From Ancylostoma caninum (lineage: Eukaryota; Nematoda; Chromadorea; Rhabditida; Ancylostomatidae): 64,000 bases of DNA. Shown one piece after another: positions 1-10,450 of the stretch (the first letter of the stretch is position 1; each line of letters begins with the position of its first letter). The DNA lies in assembly GCA_037903475.1 (NCBI GenBank), contig JBAJFG010000180.1, forward strand, positions 732,091 through 796,090, given 5' to 3'. Both the position numbers and the translations under genes were made by a program. The notes under the pieces were generated by a model, which did no database searches, was not told the origin of the DNA, and was given only the letters and a program-made list of their open reading frames with translations.

Positions 1-715
1 GTTAAACATTTTTAGGCCGTTCTTTTGAGGAAAACAGTCGGAAACCGGCTTGAAGAAGGTCGCAACTATTTTCCGGATTTTTTCTCCTCAAATTTTCTCG
101 CTGCCAAGCGGGGAAAATTCCCTAGCATTTGAATTCTGGACCATTCTGCATGTGGGTGCCTCTGGAAAATCAGTAAAACGTTTTCAGGCCGTTCTTTCGA
201 GGAAAACAGTTGGAAACCGGCTTGAAGAAGGTCGCAACTATTTTCCGGATTTTTTCTCCTCAAATTTTCTCGCTGCCAAGCGGGGAAAATTCCCTAGCAT
301 TTGAATTCTGGACCATTCTGCATGTGGGTGCCTCTGGAAAATCAGTTAAACATTTTTAGGCCGTTCTTTTGAGGAAAACAGTCGGAAACCGACTTGAAGA
401 AGGTCGCAACTATTTCGCGGATTTTTTTTCCTTCTCACAACCTCTCGCTGCCGGAAATAGTTGCGATCTTCTTCAAGCCGGTTTCCAACTATTTTCCTCG
501 AAAGAACGGCCTGAAAACGTTTTACTGATTTTCCAGAGGCACCCACATGCAGAATGGTCCAGAATTCAAATGCTAGGGAATTTTCCCCGCTTGGCAGCGA
601 GAAAATTTGAAGAGAAAAAATCCGAAAAATAGTTGCGACCTTCTTCAAGCCGATATCCAACTATTTTCCTCGAAAGAACAACCTAAAAACTTTTTGCCGA
701 TTTTCTAGGGACACC
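1..715. repeat. 172-bp tandem repeat with inverted copies
   Basis: Direct copies start at about 1, 173 and 345, a period of 172 bp. Shared landmarks are CGGCTTGAAGAAGGTCGCAA and the stretch GGACCATTCTGCATGTGGG. From about 455 to 715 the same unit returns in the opposite orientation, so the block folds back around 430-470. The small open frames here are only repeat sequence: they recur in every copy and on both strands. No transposase is visible. It could be a satellite fragment or the end of a foldback element that begins left of the window. Confidence 0.85.
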
Positions 716-719
716 GATA

Positions 720-2380
720 TGCGGAAATCTCGGCTATTCCCCTGTGCCGCAGGCAGTCCGCTAAAATGGTCGCAACTGCGGAGTTCTTCCCATATCTCCG
801 CTGTATCAAGTGGAAAAAATCCCCAGTTGCTCAATGCTATAATATTTATTTGTGTCGGTCATTCGGAAGAATCAGTAATATAAATTCTGCGCCGACTCAA
901 GGAAATAAGTGAAAAAGCTGGCTTGAAGGTTTTCGTAGTTATTTCCACCACCTTTTTTTCTTAATCTTCCTTCTCACATCCTCTTACACCTATACAGACA
1001 AATCTTCCCCGCATTTGTTTTCCAAAAAAAGACTGCAAGCCGGCGCTTTTTTTTTTCAGGGTTTTTTCAAACTAACTTGACTTAAAAGAAGTGGCGCTCA
1101 GTTCCTTCTTGAACGGTGATGGATGACCAGGAATGGTCAAGGAACAGGGCTTATTGACGCTGGATTTCACTTCGTGGCGCATGTCTTTGTGCATTGATGG
1201 TCATTCGTGGTCTAATCAAAAGGATGACCGAGAATAGTGGTCAAATTCGAGCAGACCACGAAGCGGGTAGGGAATGTTGTGATAAAAGCCGACCTCACTT
1301 AAGAAGCCAATTGTGCTACAGTCATACCGATAATGTGTTCCTGTTATTCATGTCTTTTGACACATTCTAGGAAGATAAAGTTGCGCACACCACTGCATTG
1401 AACTCAAGCCCAATTACAGTGTTATGGCAAAAGTTATTGCACATCGTTAGCTCAATTATTTCTCCACCAGAAACCCATGCTTCCTCGCACTCCCTTCTGT
1501 GCCGAATAGAGGAAGGTTAATTGTAATTATGGGTTAAGACCGGGTTTTTGACGAGGCTTTCGCTTAAGGTAGTACGCCTTTGAACTCACTTTTAAAAAAT
1601 GCGAGCCGACATATATCCCCCAATTGTGGCAATATTTTCTGCTGAATCTTCTAACTGCTAAGTAGTGCCTTACCGCCTACATGATTGATTAAGCGCAGTG
1701 AGTGCTCCTTCCGAATGTAGTTTCTATTCCCGGCGAAAACGTTATATGAGAAACCTGGACCAAAACGCCACAGAGCAATGGCTGAAATTCATGAACAGCC
1801 TTAAGTATGGGCCAAGTTTAATTCTGCGTGATCGCCCAGCTATCGTCAAGGTGAAGAAATATCTTATTCTACCCATAACAGCATTTAAGAACAATTTTTT
1901 TCAGCTGATTTGCTCGGAAACTGCAGACTTAACCAGTGCATTTGACAGTGCCGAAAATTCGTACTAAAACGCGCTTAAATTTACTGGCTATAATGTAAAT
2001 TTCCGAGGAGGCACTGTAACTAAAAAAATAGTTTACGTCCACACTACTGGATAGGATTGAGCACGCGGAAAAAATACATTCCAAGTGGAGGGAAATAAGC
2101 TAGGAAACAGTGTATAGTAGCAAACGATGCACAGCAACTTAAGCAGCCCCCTCCCCTCTTCACCCTCCCGTACAACAACCGCACTTATCGTCCTTCAAGA
2201 CTACAACAGATTTGAGGTGCCACGTCCACTGTTGTTCCTTTGAAGCGCAATTCAATCCCGCGTTGATTTTGTAAATTAATGCTCGACTGTGCACGCAGAC
2301 ACGTAATACCATGGTATTAAAAGGGTTTAAAGGCAGGGGTCCACCTCATTTTCGTAGTTCAGCTAACAGCAGATTCTGCA
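720..2380. other. No recognisable gene
   Basis: AT-rich intergenic sequence with homopolymer runs near 1040-1060. I see no exon chain, repeat array or RNA gene. A 90-codon open frame near 1698-1967 has no supporting feature. Confidence 0.5.
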
Positions 2381-2381
2381 T

Positions 2382-2801
2382 CTACTCGGCGCGATGGTTC
2401 CAATGGTATACATAAATTGTCTCAGAATGGTCTATAAACCCGTCTTCCAGGACGGGGTCTGTAACAGTTTGCCAACCCGAATTGACATGTGAAGCCGTTG
2501 ATCTTATCGATTGGACACGCCCAGACTCGTTGACCGACGCGGCAGCCGTGGCAGGCAGCCAGCACAGCTTGGAGCGATCCGCCTCCGGTCCCCAAATTTT
2601 TATCCAGTTCGAGCCTTTCAAAATGGGGATTTCGTCGCTTCTGTGCCTATTGATGTACATCCCAGGGATCAACATGATGAGAAGGTCTAGGATATGATGG
2701 TAAATCCAACAGGCAGAACGAGGTGGCCCTCTGCCTTTAATGCACATCAAGTTCGGAAAGGAAGCTTGAAGAAGCTCAGTTACACCATATTCACTATACA
2801 C
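2382..2801 (-). CDS. Unrecognised 139-codon open frame
   Basis: Open on the minus strand for 139 codons with a Met near the 5' end, ending at an in-frame stop. The composition looks protein-like, with few low-complexity runs, one hydrophobic patch near residues 35-50 and several Trp. I recognise no domain. The opposite strand is also open for 71 codons, so it may be a decayed repeat rather than a gene. No clean splice sites or polyA signal were found to decide. Confidence 0.2.
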   Translation of the reverse strand: MYSEYGVTELLQASFPNLMCIKGRGPPRSACWIYHHILDLLIMLIPGMYINRHRSDEIPILKGSNWIKIWGPEADRSKLCWLPATAAASVNESGRVQSIRSTASHVNSGWQTVTDPVLEDGFIDHSETIYVYHWNHRAE

Positions 2802-2903
2802 CTTCGTTTCTTACATTGACCGACATGACAACAGTCTTTCTGTAATACTGTAATCGTGACAAGGGTTAACCTCCCAAGCGGTCAAGGCCAATGCAACTTC
2901 GCA

Positions 2904-3044
2904 GAAAATCACTGTCATCCGCGAAGCGCGGCGAAGCTGCGCTTCGTGAGGATGACAGTGATTTTCTTCGGGGTTTACTTGGCCCAAAAGTAACGGGGCA
3001 CACGGGTCCGAGACAAAGCGCCGCGAAGCGGCGCTTTGGCTCGG
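2904..3044. repeat. Two adjacent perfect hairpins
   Basis: Hairpin 1 has perfect 17-bp arms at 2904-2920 and 2950-2966 (GAAAATCACTGTCATCC), with a further inner stem CGAAGCGC/GCGCTTCG at 2922-2929 and 2939-2946. Hairpin 2 has arms AAAGCGCCGC (3015-3024) and GCGGCGCTTT (3028-3037) around a GAA loop, extended by CCGAG/CTCGG. Probably a small foldback (MITE-like) element; no target duplication was identified. Confidence 0.7.
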
Positions 3045-3069
3045 TAATAAATGTTTTAGCAACATTCAT

Positions 3070-3820
3070 GAAAAATCAATTAACGCACATCTGCCCCAAG
3101 AAACGGCTGTATCAAGAAATGGATATTTTGCGAAGCCGTAGTTAGAGATGATTGCAGGTTTGGCAGTTGTGTGGCATGATCCTCTGTCTGTCACTAGAGT
3201 CGGACTGTTAGTAGTAATTAGCGAGCGGTACTGACATGTTGTGTGGTCCACTTGGAAGTTTGCTGTGAAAACAGCGTTGACATAACAATTCACTGTAAAA
3301 TCAAAACAGCAAGTGTTTTGCACAGCTCTATATCAGAACGATTTCAACAACCACCACCAACAGCTTCAACATTCTGATGTGAGGAATGTTAACACATTGC
3401 AGACCGACCCTATTTTTGCATGGGTGGCAATTTAATGTTTCAACATGTCAGGTCAATTTCATTCGTTGTTTTTTTTCTATTTAAAATTAACTTTTCTAAA
3501 TTTTGATTTATTTAAAATGTAGTCCTGGAAAAGGAACATCGTGAAAGAGTGCATGATTTACTATATCCACCAGATGCCCAAAATGGGGCGAAAGGACGCG
3601 ATACACCGAGTGGTCCGCAAAGGGTTAAATTAGAAACAGCATCCGTGATGCTTCAAAAATGAGGAGTCAAACTTGTCGCGGAAGGAAACGATAGCAGTTT
3701 TACGCTAGAGTCAGATAACAAGCCCAACCATGAAGTGAGCGCCCAGCGAAGTCATTCATCCCTCAAGGGAGCAACTTAGTCTGCAACTTTAGCTCCCCAT
3801 TCGCTAGCCCGCCGGATTGC
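3070..3820. other. No recognisable gene
   Basis: AT-rich flank of the LTR element. I see no exon, RNA gene or repeat array here. Confidence 0.5.
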
Positions 3821-3824
3821 TACT

Positions 3825-4376
3825 TGTAACGGGATTAAAGTTTGAGGGGAATTATTGTCCGTTATCAGCTAATCCCATTTGAATCCAGAGTGGTTAGACT
3901 TATTGTCCTGTACCGAATTATCCAAAACTCCTGAGCTTATGTATCCGAAATGTCCTAGTGTTTTAGCCCCTTTTCCCTGGACCGAGTGAACAAGACTTTT
4001 CTGGTTAATTTTATCTCAATGGCGTTAATACATATATGGAAGAGAACACGGAGAATTAGCACATTAAAAAAATGAGGCCTAACAGGTGGCCTTATGGAGC
4101 AGGAGGGAGGCCCCTCCTGCCCCCAACGAGATTAATGGGGAAGGAGAAAAGAAAAGAAAAACGAGAAATGAAAGAGAACAAATAAACACTAAAAGGAGTT
4201 AAAAACGAGCCTCATCGAGTGAGGGGCGGGACGAGTGGCGACGGACCGAGACCAGCCCGAGGGGGTTGGACTTTGGGTTTTTATAGCTCTCAGGGGCGGG
4301 GTTTCGCGGCGACGAATGGCGGAGGGTGAGGAGTACTGTGGCGTTGAATATGCCACATTTTCGCGCTTTTCCTACA
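3825..4376 (-). repeat. 3' LTR of the gypsy element
   Basis: 552 bp, about 99% identical by eye to 23492-24044. Because the element reads on the minus strand, this left copy is the 3' LTR. The duplication TACT lies immediately outside at 3821-3824. The neighbouring polypurine tract is weak: the minus strand reads AGCGGTAAGA just before the LTR. Confidence 0.95.
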
Positions 4377-4408
4377 TCTTACCGCTTAGGAAGTTCCGGT
4401 CCCCGGAA

Positions 4409-5014
4409 CTAGAAAAGTGGAGAGGGTTTTATTGTGCAGAGTACTTGGGGGTGATCGTTCTGTCCGCATTTGCGGCATGGATTAGTGTCTCTGCATACGG
4501 ATATGTGGTGGGGTTTTGCGCACTTTGCACATAGGTTGGCTTCGGTAAGAAGAATGGTGGCTTTGACGCAAAACGGGAGGGATGAGGGGCATGTGTGGGT
4601 AGGGTGGCCTCCACAGCAGAGAAGACACGTAAGCTTGAAGGGTCTTCGATCGGGTATGGGAGGTGGTGGTCCTTGTGGGATGTAGGGAGGTCTGGGTTTT
4701 GGCTGGTAGTGAAGTAGCAGTTCAGGTGCGAGGGGAGAGCGAGTGTCACGGTCCGAAGATGGAGATGAAGAACGGGTTATTTGGCTTCCAGGATTACGAT
4801 ACATACGGATTGGCAAAGGATGTGAGGATACAACGATTTGTGCAACAACTTTAGAAGAAGAGGATGAGGAGGAAGAGGAAGAGGATGACGAAGATGAAGA
4901 TGAACTCGACGAAGTCGCTGACGACGATGACGATGTTGAGTCATGGCGACGTTTTCGGCTAAATCGAAGCGGAGGGGAGTTGTTGCTAGTGGAAGTAGTT
5001 ACGATTTGGGGCAT
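4409..5014 (-). CDS. Serine-rich triple zinc-knuckle accessory protein
   Basis: 201 codons on the minus strand, ending 33 bp before the 3' LTR. The N-terminus is basic, followed by a run of about 28 serines (residues 25-55, a degenerate AGC/TCx tract), then a Pro/Arg-rich linker. The C-terminal 75 residues carry cysteine/histidine clusters: CLLC...H....C, CAKCAKPHHISVC and CRKCGQNDHPQVLC, that is three C-x2-C-x3/4-H-x4-C-like knuckles of the kind seen in BEL/Pao nucleocapsids. The likely role is nucleic-acid binding. The ATG follows directly after TTTTAG, a nematode 3' splice site, so the mRNA is probably spliced or trans-spliced at the start codon. This element's Gag shows no zinc knuckle, so this ORF may supply that function; that is inference. 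Confidence 0.75.
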   Translation of the reverse strand: MPQIVTTSTSNNSPPLRFSRKRRHDSTSSSSSATSSSSSSSSSSSSSSSSSSSSKVVAQIVVSSHPLPIRMYRNPGSQITRSSSPSSDRDTRSPLAPELLLHYQPKPRPPYIPQGPPPPIPDRRPFKLTCLLCCGGHPTHTCPSSLPFCVKATILLTEANLCAKCAKPHHISVCRDTNPCRKCGQNDHPQVLCTIKPSPLF

Positions 5015-5458
5015 CTAAAACGACTAGTGTAGTCTATCCTATCGGATTTCATTCTTAGAAGTTGTTGTTTGGACATTCCTTTGACTACAATAAGCGCGCG
5101 CTGGTGCTTAGGTGGTGTCCGTGGCGCGCGTGCGGTCGCGTCGCGGCTCTTTAAAAATGAGTCAATAACGGCGGCAGCGCTGATATTTTGAACGGCGACG
5201 TTGCGAACTGGTATTCTTTTTGTTCTAATTGCATTATTTTTGATCCTTCTTAATAGTTACTACTTCTAGTATGTGTTTAACGTGGTTTTGGTTAGTTTTG
5301 GTCGTTTTGAATGGGGTTTCTAGGTGAAAATACAACTATTTCACAATGTCGCTACTTTACGGGGTTTTATGATGGTATTTTGTTCATTTGCTTATTCTAC
5401 GCGGATATTGATGCCTAGTTTGGTCGAAATGGTCCTATTTCTAATGTTGTCATTTTAG
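5015..5458. promoter_or_regulatory. Candidate divergent promoter
   Basis: 444 bp between the start of the minus-strand zinc-knuckle ORF and the start of the plus-strand EGF gene. It includes a GC-rich stretch (5090-5150, many GCGCGC), then CTCTTTAAAAATGAGTCA (TATA-like plus an AP-1-type TGAGTCA) and an AT-rich part. The head-to-head arrangement suggests bidirectional transcription. No start site can be proven from sequence. Confidence 0.35.
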
Positions 5459-5910
5459 ATGGCTAGTTCTGTTGATCGTAGCTTTTGCTTGGCTCGTTGT
5501 TCGGATCGCGGCGTGTGTTTTGCCAGTGCTGAGGAGCATTTTTGTGTCTGTTATGACGATGATGTGGATCCGTCGGATTGTTCGCCATTGTCTACTAGTA
5601 CTACTATTCCTGATTCTTCGGAGGGTTTCTGGATTAGTTGGCTGTTGCTTTGCTTGGGTGAGTGATTTTATTTTTAACTTACTTACTTTGTCATTTACAT
5701 TGTTACTTAAAGTACTTATTTCATGGGGTTATTAGTGTTTTGTTTCTAGTTGGCACCGCTTTGCTCGGTGCGTTTTGGGCTGTTGGTTGGCTGGTAGTTC
5801 GTTTTCGTCGTCGCTACCGTGTGGTTTTGGTTCGTGAGGGCTCGGAGGGGCGTGTTGCAGCGGGTCGTGTGGTGCCTAATGCGCCACCTCTGGAGATCGC
5901 GGATCCTTAG
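5459..5910 (+). CDS. EGF-like single-pass membrane protein 1 (antisense in the retrotransposon)
   Basis: Two exons, 5459-5657 and 5750-5910, with donor G|GTGAGT, acceptor TTTCTAG|TT and a phase-1 intron; 119 aa. Residues 8-45 have six cysteines spaced C-x3-C-x5-C-x8-C-x-C-x9-C with a CSDRGVC core, which fits a short EGF domain. A Thr/Ser stalk follows. Splicing joins a hydrophobic segment (residues about 60-82, WISWLLLCLVGTALLG then WAVGWLVV), then the stop-transfer RFRRRYR and a cytoplasmic tail of about 30 aa. There is no classical signal peptide, so a type III or signal-anchor topology is likely. The ATG abuts the acceptor CATTTTAG, consistent with spliced-leader or cis splicing. It is antisense to the retroelement and paralogous to the gene at 6181-6631. 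Confidence 0.75.
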
Positions 5911-6180
5911 GCGATCATCTTGTTGTTTTCTTGTATGATACTCTGTATATTTACTCGCATATATTTGTACAGTAGTTAGTTGTTGATATTCCTACTTGTT
6001 ATGTACAGTACGCTTTTTCTAGTTGTTATTTTCCTATTGAAGTTACAATGAATGTTATTTATTTGGATTGCTTACTGACTAATGGACATGGTAGTACGGT
6101 GGATACTGGATAACTTTATTTTTTTTCTTTCGATTATGGGTCGTTATCTCCTTTTTTTTTGTTCTTTTTTTTTTGTTTAG

Positions 6181-6631
6181 ATGGTGAGGTCCGTAGATCG
6201 CAGTTTTTGTCCGTCTCGCTGTTCTGACAGCGGTGTTTGCTTTTTGAGGGACAGAGAGTTTCTCTGCGTTTGCTACGAGGTGGAAGTGGATCCTACGGAC
6301 TGTGCGCCTATTACTACGACGACTATCAGTTCTGGAGTGGATGATGCTGACTGGCATTCTTTGTGGCCAGTTCTGGTGGCGCTAGTGATAGGTCGGTTTT
6401 TTTTTGGTTTTTTTTCAATTACTTGTTTTGCTCTAATTTCATTCTTCTTTCTATCATAGTCAGTCGTCTTTCTTTCATTTTTAAGCGTGTGCCGTGTTTT
6501 GTGGGCTGAATTTCGTTATGTGCTGGTTCGTTAGATGTTATCGTCGTACTCGTGAAACTAACATTGTGGAGTGCGAAGATGGTGGGAAGCGCGAGGAAGT
6601 GCTTGAGGCAATTCCTCTCGACTCAGAGTGA
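6181..6631 (+). CDS. EGF-like single-pass membrane protein 2 (antisense in the retrotransposon)
   Basis: Two exons, 6181-6391 and 6486-6631; 118 aa. The intron sits at the same place and phase (1) as in the upstream paralogue. The acceptor chosen is TTTTTAAG|CG: it keeps the frame and aligns the tail with gene 1, whereas the nearer CATAG would hit a stop soon. The six cysteines have exactly the same spacing as gene 1 (SFC...RC...VC...LCVC...DC), followed by VDPTDC, a Thr-rich stalk, a membrane helix (residues about 62-85), a basic stop (CYRR) and an acidic tail ending in IPLDSE. The ATG follows GTTTAG directly. AATAAA occurs at 6851-6856, about 220 bp after the stop. It lies 270 bp downstream of gene 1, so the two could be co-transcribed. 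Confidence 0.75.
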
Positions 6632-6921
6632 GGCGATAATTAGAAGTGTGAGCTGAGGGGCGGGGAGTGTTAGGGGACAGTTGTTGAGTTTACTTGGTTA
6701 TTCTTGCCTATATCTTTCTTTTAGTGGTCTCATTTATGGGTGCTTACGATATATGAGGGTTATTAAGAGCTTTAGCTATTGTTTTGTGAAGCATATCTCA
6801 AAAGGGTGCTATGAAGTGCAATTTTCTTCCGGTTTCTCATGCATGTTTACAATAAATGTTGAAGTTAACCAGAGTGATACTAACTAATACTTGTACTCTA
6901 GTGAATATTTCGGTTTTTTCT

Positions 6922-9900
6922 CTATTCTTGTTCGTTATTGGTAATCTCAGTTGCAGGGATGTAAGGCTTTAGACGATTGAAGTGGACTGTGCGGAGGCGG
7001 CGACCGTCTTTCACGGTGGCATTCGGTCGTTCGATGTCTACGATTGGGAATGGACCCTCGAATTTAGGTGCGATTTTCGATCCTACATCTTTTCTTATTA
7101 ATACTTGTTGACCTATGTTGAAGTCGGTTGGGGTTACTCTTTTCCTTAGATCGTAGTGATGTTTTTGAGTTTGCTGGGTGGTGGCGATGTTGTGCTCGAC
7201 GTCTTTCCATACATTTTGGAGGGTTGATATTAGTTGTTCTACGTAGTCATCTTCGCTTATGAAGGTTTTTGATGGTAGTTGCAAGGCTAGTCGAAATGCG
7301 TTATTGGGTTCGCGACCGTGTATAACGAAATACGGGGAATATTTTGTAGAAGTGTTATCTGTGGAATTATAGGCGTGGGTCATTAGATGAATGACATCGT
7401 CCCATTGGTCATTTTTCTGATCAACAGCGATGGAAATGAGTTCTTCAATGGTTCTGTTGGCTCGTTCTACCTGACCATTGCTTTCATGATGGTAGGGGGT
7501 GCTCGTTCTATGAGTGACGTTAAGGGTTTTGAGGGTATTGCGGAATATGTCGCTCATGTAATTAGTGCCTTGGTCAGTTACGAGAGTTTCGGGTGGTCCA
7601 AAACGGGATACTACTCGGTTTACAAAAATATCTGCGGTAGTAGTAGCTTTCTGATCTGGGATTGGTTCAGCAATTATAAATTTTGAGAATGCATCTACGA
7701 ATACTATGATGAATCTATTTCCGGTAAGGGTTTGAGGAAGTGGGCCTACTACGTCAGAATGTAGGCGTTGCCAAGGTCGTTTTGGGATTTCGAAGCGATC
7801 GAGGGGTTCGCTAGTGCGATAAGCGCTAGGATTTTTCCTCAGTTGGCATAAAGGGCATGATCTTACGAATTCGGCTATATCTGTTGACATTTTATTCCAA
7901 ATTGCTAATTTGGCAATGGCAGCATGGGTCTTTTGAATGCCTAGATGTGCTGTACCGAAGTTAGATTCGTGAACTTGCTTGATCAGTTCGTGCTTGATCT
8001 TAGAGTTTTCCGGTAAGACTATTTGTGGGTCTTGATATAGTCGTTCTGGTAACTTACACAGAATGCCATTCAGTATGATATAGTTGGCTGTTTCTGGGCT
8101 TGGCTCTTCACTTTCGAGATCATCTTTATATGAGACGATCCAGGGACATTCATCTTGTTCTTTACGGATAGACTCAAGACGAAGGGATGGATGCGGATTA
8201 GTTGAGCTTTCGTCTGCGTTTCTTACAGCGTTGACGTCAGGAGGGTGGCGTGAAAGTGTGTCGCAAACGACGTTAGCTTTTCCAGGTCTGTAGGTTATGA
8301 TGATGTCGAATTCTTGCAAGACCATCTGGTATTTCGCTAATCTTCCTGTTAGGTCTTTTCGGTGGAGAAGGGCTTTTAACGGAGCGTGGTCTGTTATTAC
8401 GGTGCATTTAGCTCCGTCTATATATGGACGAAACTTTTGTACGGCGTACACTAAACCTAGTGCTTCCAGTTCGATAGCTGGATAGCGAGATTCATGGATG
8501 GTAAGGGTTCTACTAGCATATGCAATTACTCTGAGGGTGCCATCTTGTTCTTGTTTAAGCACTCCTGCTACCGCTTTCCCTGAACTGTCGGTTTCGGTAA
8601 TAAATGGGGATCCTAGCTTAGGCGCGACGAGGATTGGGGCAGTTGTCAAAGCTTTCTTTAATAAGTTCATGGCTGTTTCGCATTCTGAAGTCCAGATGAA
8701 TGGTGCGTCTTTTTTGGTCAGTGCCGTTAAGGGTGAAGCAATTGAGGCAAAGTTGTGAACAAATCTACGAAAGAAAGAACACATTCCTAGAAAGGCTTTA
8801 ATGTCCATTGGGCTCTTTGGTGTCGGATATTCGTCGATAGCTTTAGTCTTTTCGGGGTTAGGTTTTATTCCGTCTTTGCTTAGTATGAAGCCGAGAAATT
8901 TGATTTCTTCTCGCGCAAATTCACATTTAGAGGCTTTGAGCTTCATTCCAATCTGCTCAATCTTCGTGAGTACTTCGTCGATATCGACAAGATGTTCTTC
9001 TGGTGTCTCGGAAGTAATTATCAGGTCGTCTATGTATATAAAGACACGGGCTCGCAGATGTTTCTTGAAGTTGTCCATAATTCGTTGGAATGTCGCGGGG
9101 GCTCCCTTTAATCCCATAGGCATTCGGATGTATTCAAAGGCTCCAAGGAAGCATGCAAAGGCTGTTCTTTCACAGTGCGTTTCCTCTAGGGGAATCTGGT
9201 GGAATCCTTGTTGGAAATCAAGGGAAGAATACAGACATTTGTTAGCGCAGAGATCGATTATGTCTTGGATATTTGGTAAAATGGATTGTTGTGGTTTCGT
9301 AATAGCATTGAGTCCTCTAAAATCTATGGTGAATCTCCATGAGTTAGCTTCTCGCTTGCGAACTAAGACTATAGGTGAGCAAAATGGAGAAGTGGACTCG
9401 CGAATTATTCCGTCTTCGATCATTTGCGTGATTTGTCGCTCAATTTCCATCCTTTTCTCGAGAGGGACTCGATAGATTTTTCTTGTTGGGATGGCTGCGT
9501 TTTCTATCAAGTCTATTCGATGTTTGATGGGTCCGTTGTAATGTCCTAGATGACCGTCGGGTCCTACAAAAGCGTTAGAGTGGAGTCTTACTAGGTCTCT
9601 AAGTTGTTCCTTTTGATGATCTGTTATGGCGGATTTGGACAGATCTATTTCATTAGCGACGTCATAGGGAGTCTTTGGTTGCATAGGGAACAGTGGGATT
9701 CTGTCTTCCCACCTAGCTTCAGGAGGTATATACGATGGTGAGTTTTGGACAGCAAATATTCGCTCTTGTGGGAAGCAAATTGGTGTGGCATGAGCGATTT
9801 TCATCTTCTCGTACAGCTGTATGTCAGTGTACGATGGGTTAAGGATAGTTATTACACAAATGCCATTGCCATTTGGTGTGGATAATGATCTACCTACGAT

Positions 9901-10450
9901 ATACATTGGTTCCGAATCTCTTTCGTTATCTTCAATGATAAAGTCAAGGGGTGCGGAAGAAAAGTAACCATCTATATGCGCTGGTACGATGCTGGTCGAT
10001 CTTTTGGGTAGTGTTGTGGTTTCTATGAGACGTACGTCATATGGTAATGGGGAGATAGGCATGATACTGTTCACTTGTATCATGCTATGAGTGTCATCGC
10101 CAATGGTCAATAGATGTGCGTGTAAATCAAAAGTTACTTTCAGACCGGCTTCGTTCAATTTCCGTATGAAGTCGGATCCGAGCAGAACCGGAGCGGGACA
10201 TTGAGGATCGGGAGAAACAAGGAATTTATGATGTAAGAGGTGAGTTCCAATTTGTACTGATAGAGTCACTGTGGCTAACAATTCTACCGTTGTTCCGTTA
10301 GCTGCTTGAGCATTCGTTACGTTAGTATTAACTTGTAAATTTGGTCCGAGGGTTTTGAGGGTGGTTATTCTCATGTAGGATATGGAAGCGCCACTGTCTA
10401 CCAGGGCTGTGGTAGGAGTGTTGTTTAACGTGATTTGTACGTAAGGTAAT
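6922..10450 (-). CDS. pol: Gypsy Pol: protease, reverse transcriptase, RNase H, integrase
   Basis: This is the C-terminal half of the long frame ending at 6922 (numbered from 14100 as residue 1). The retropepsin motif LVDSGAS is near residue 1230. RT spans about 1480-1720, with FTIDFRGLN and the catalytic YIDD (about 1684). RNase H follows (about 1830-1960; TDSS, DHAPLKALL). Integrase has an H-H-C-C zinc domain (about 2043-2090, ending CPLCQL) and a D-D-E core (HSDVVG about 2115, TDQGTNY about 2172, then NGQVERANRTIEE). No chromodomain is seen. All catalytic residues are present and the frame is uninterrupted, so the enzyme set looks functional. It is fused in frame to the glycoprotein upstream, so it must be released by proteolysis or internal processing. 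Confidence 0.95.

Noticed and set aside
4743..5018. Plus-strand Glu/Asp-rich open frame
   Set aside because: Antisense of the poly-serine tract in the zinc-knuckle ORF.
8801..9475. 224-codon plus-strand open frame
   Set aside because: It lies opposite the conserved RT domain, which has all catalytic motifs; no independent evidence supports the plus frame.
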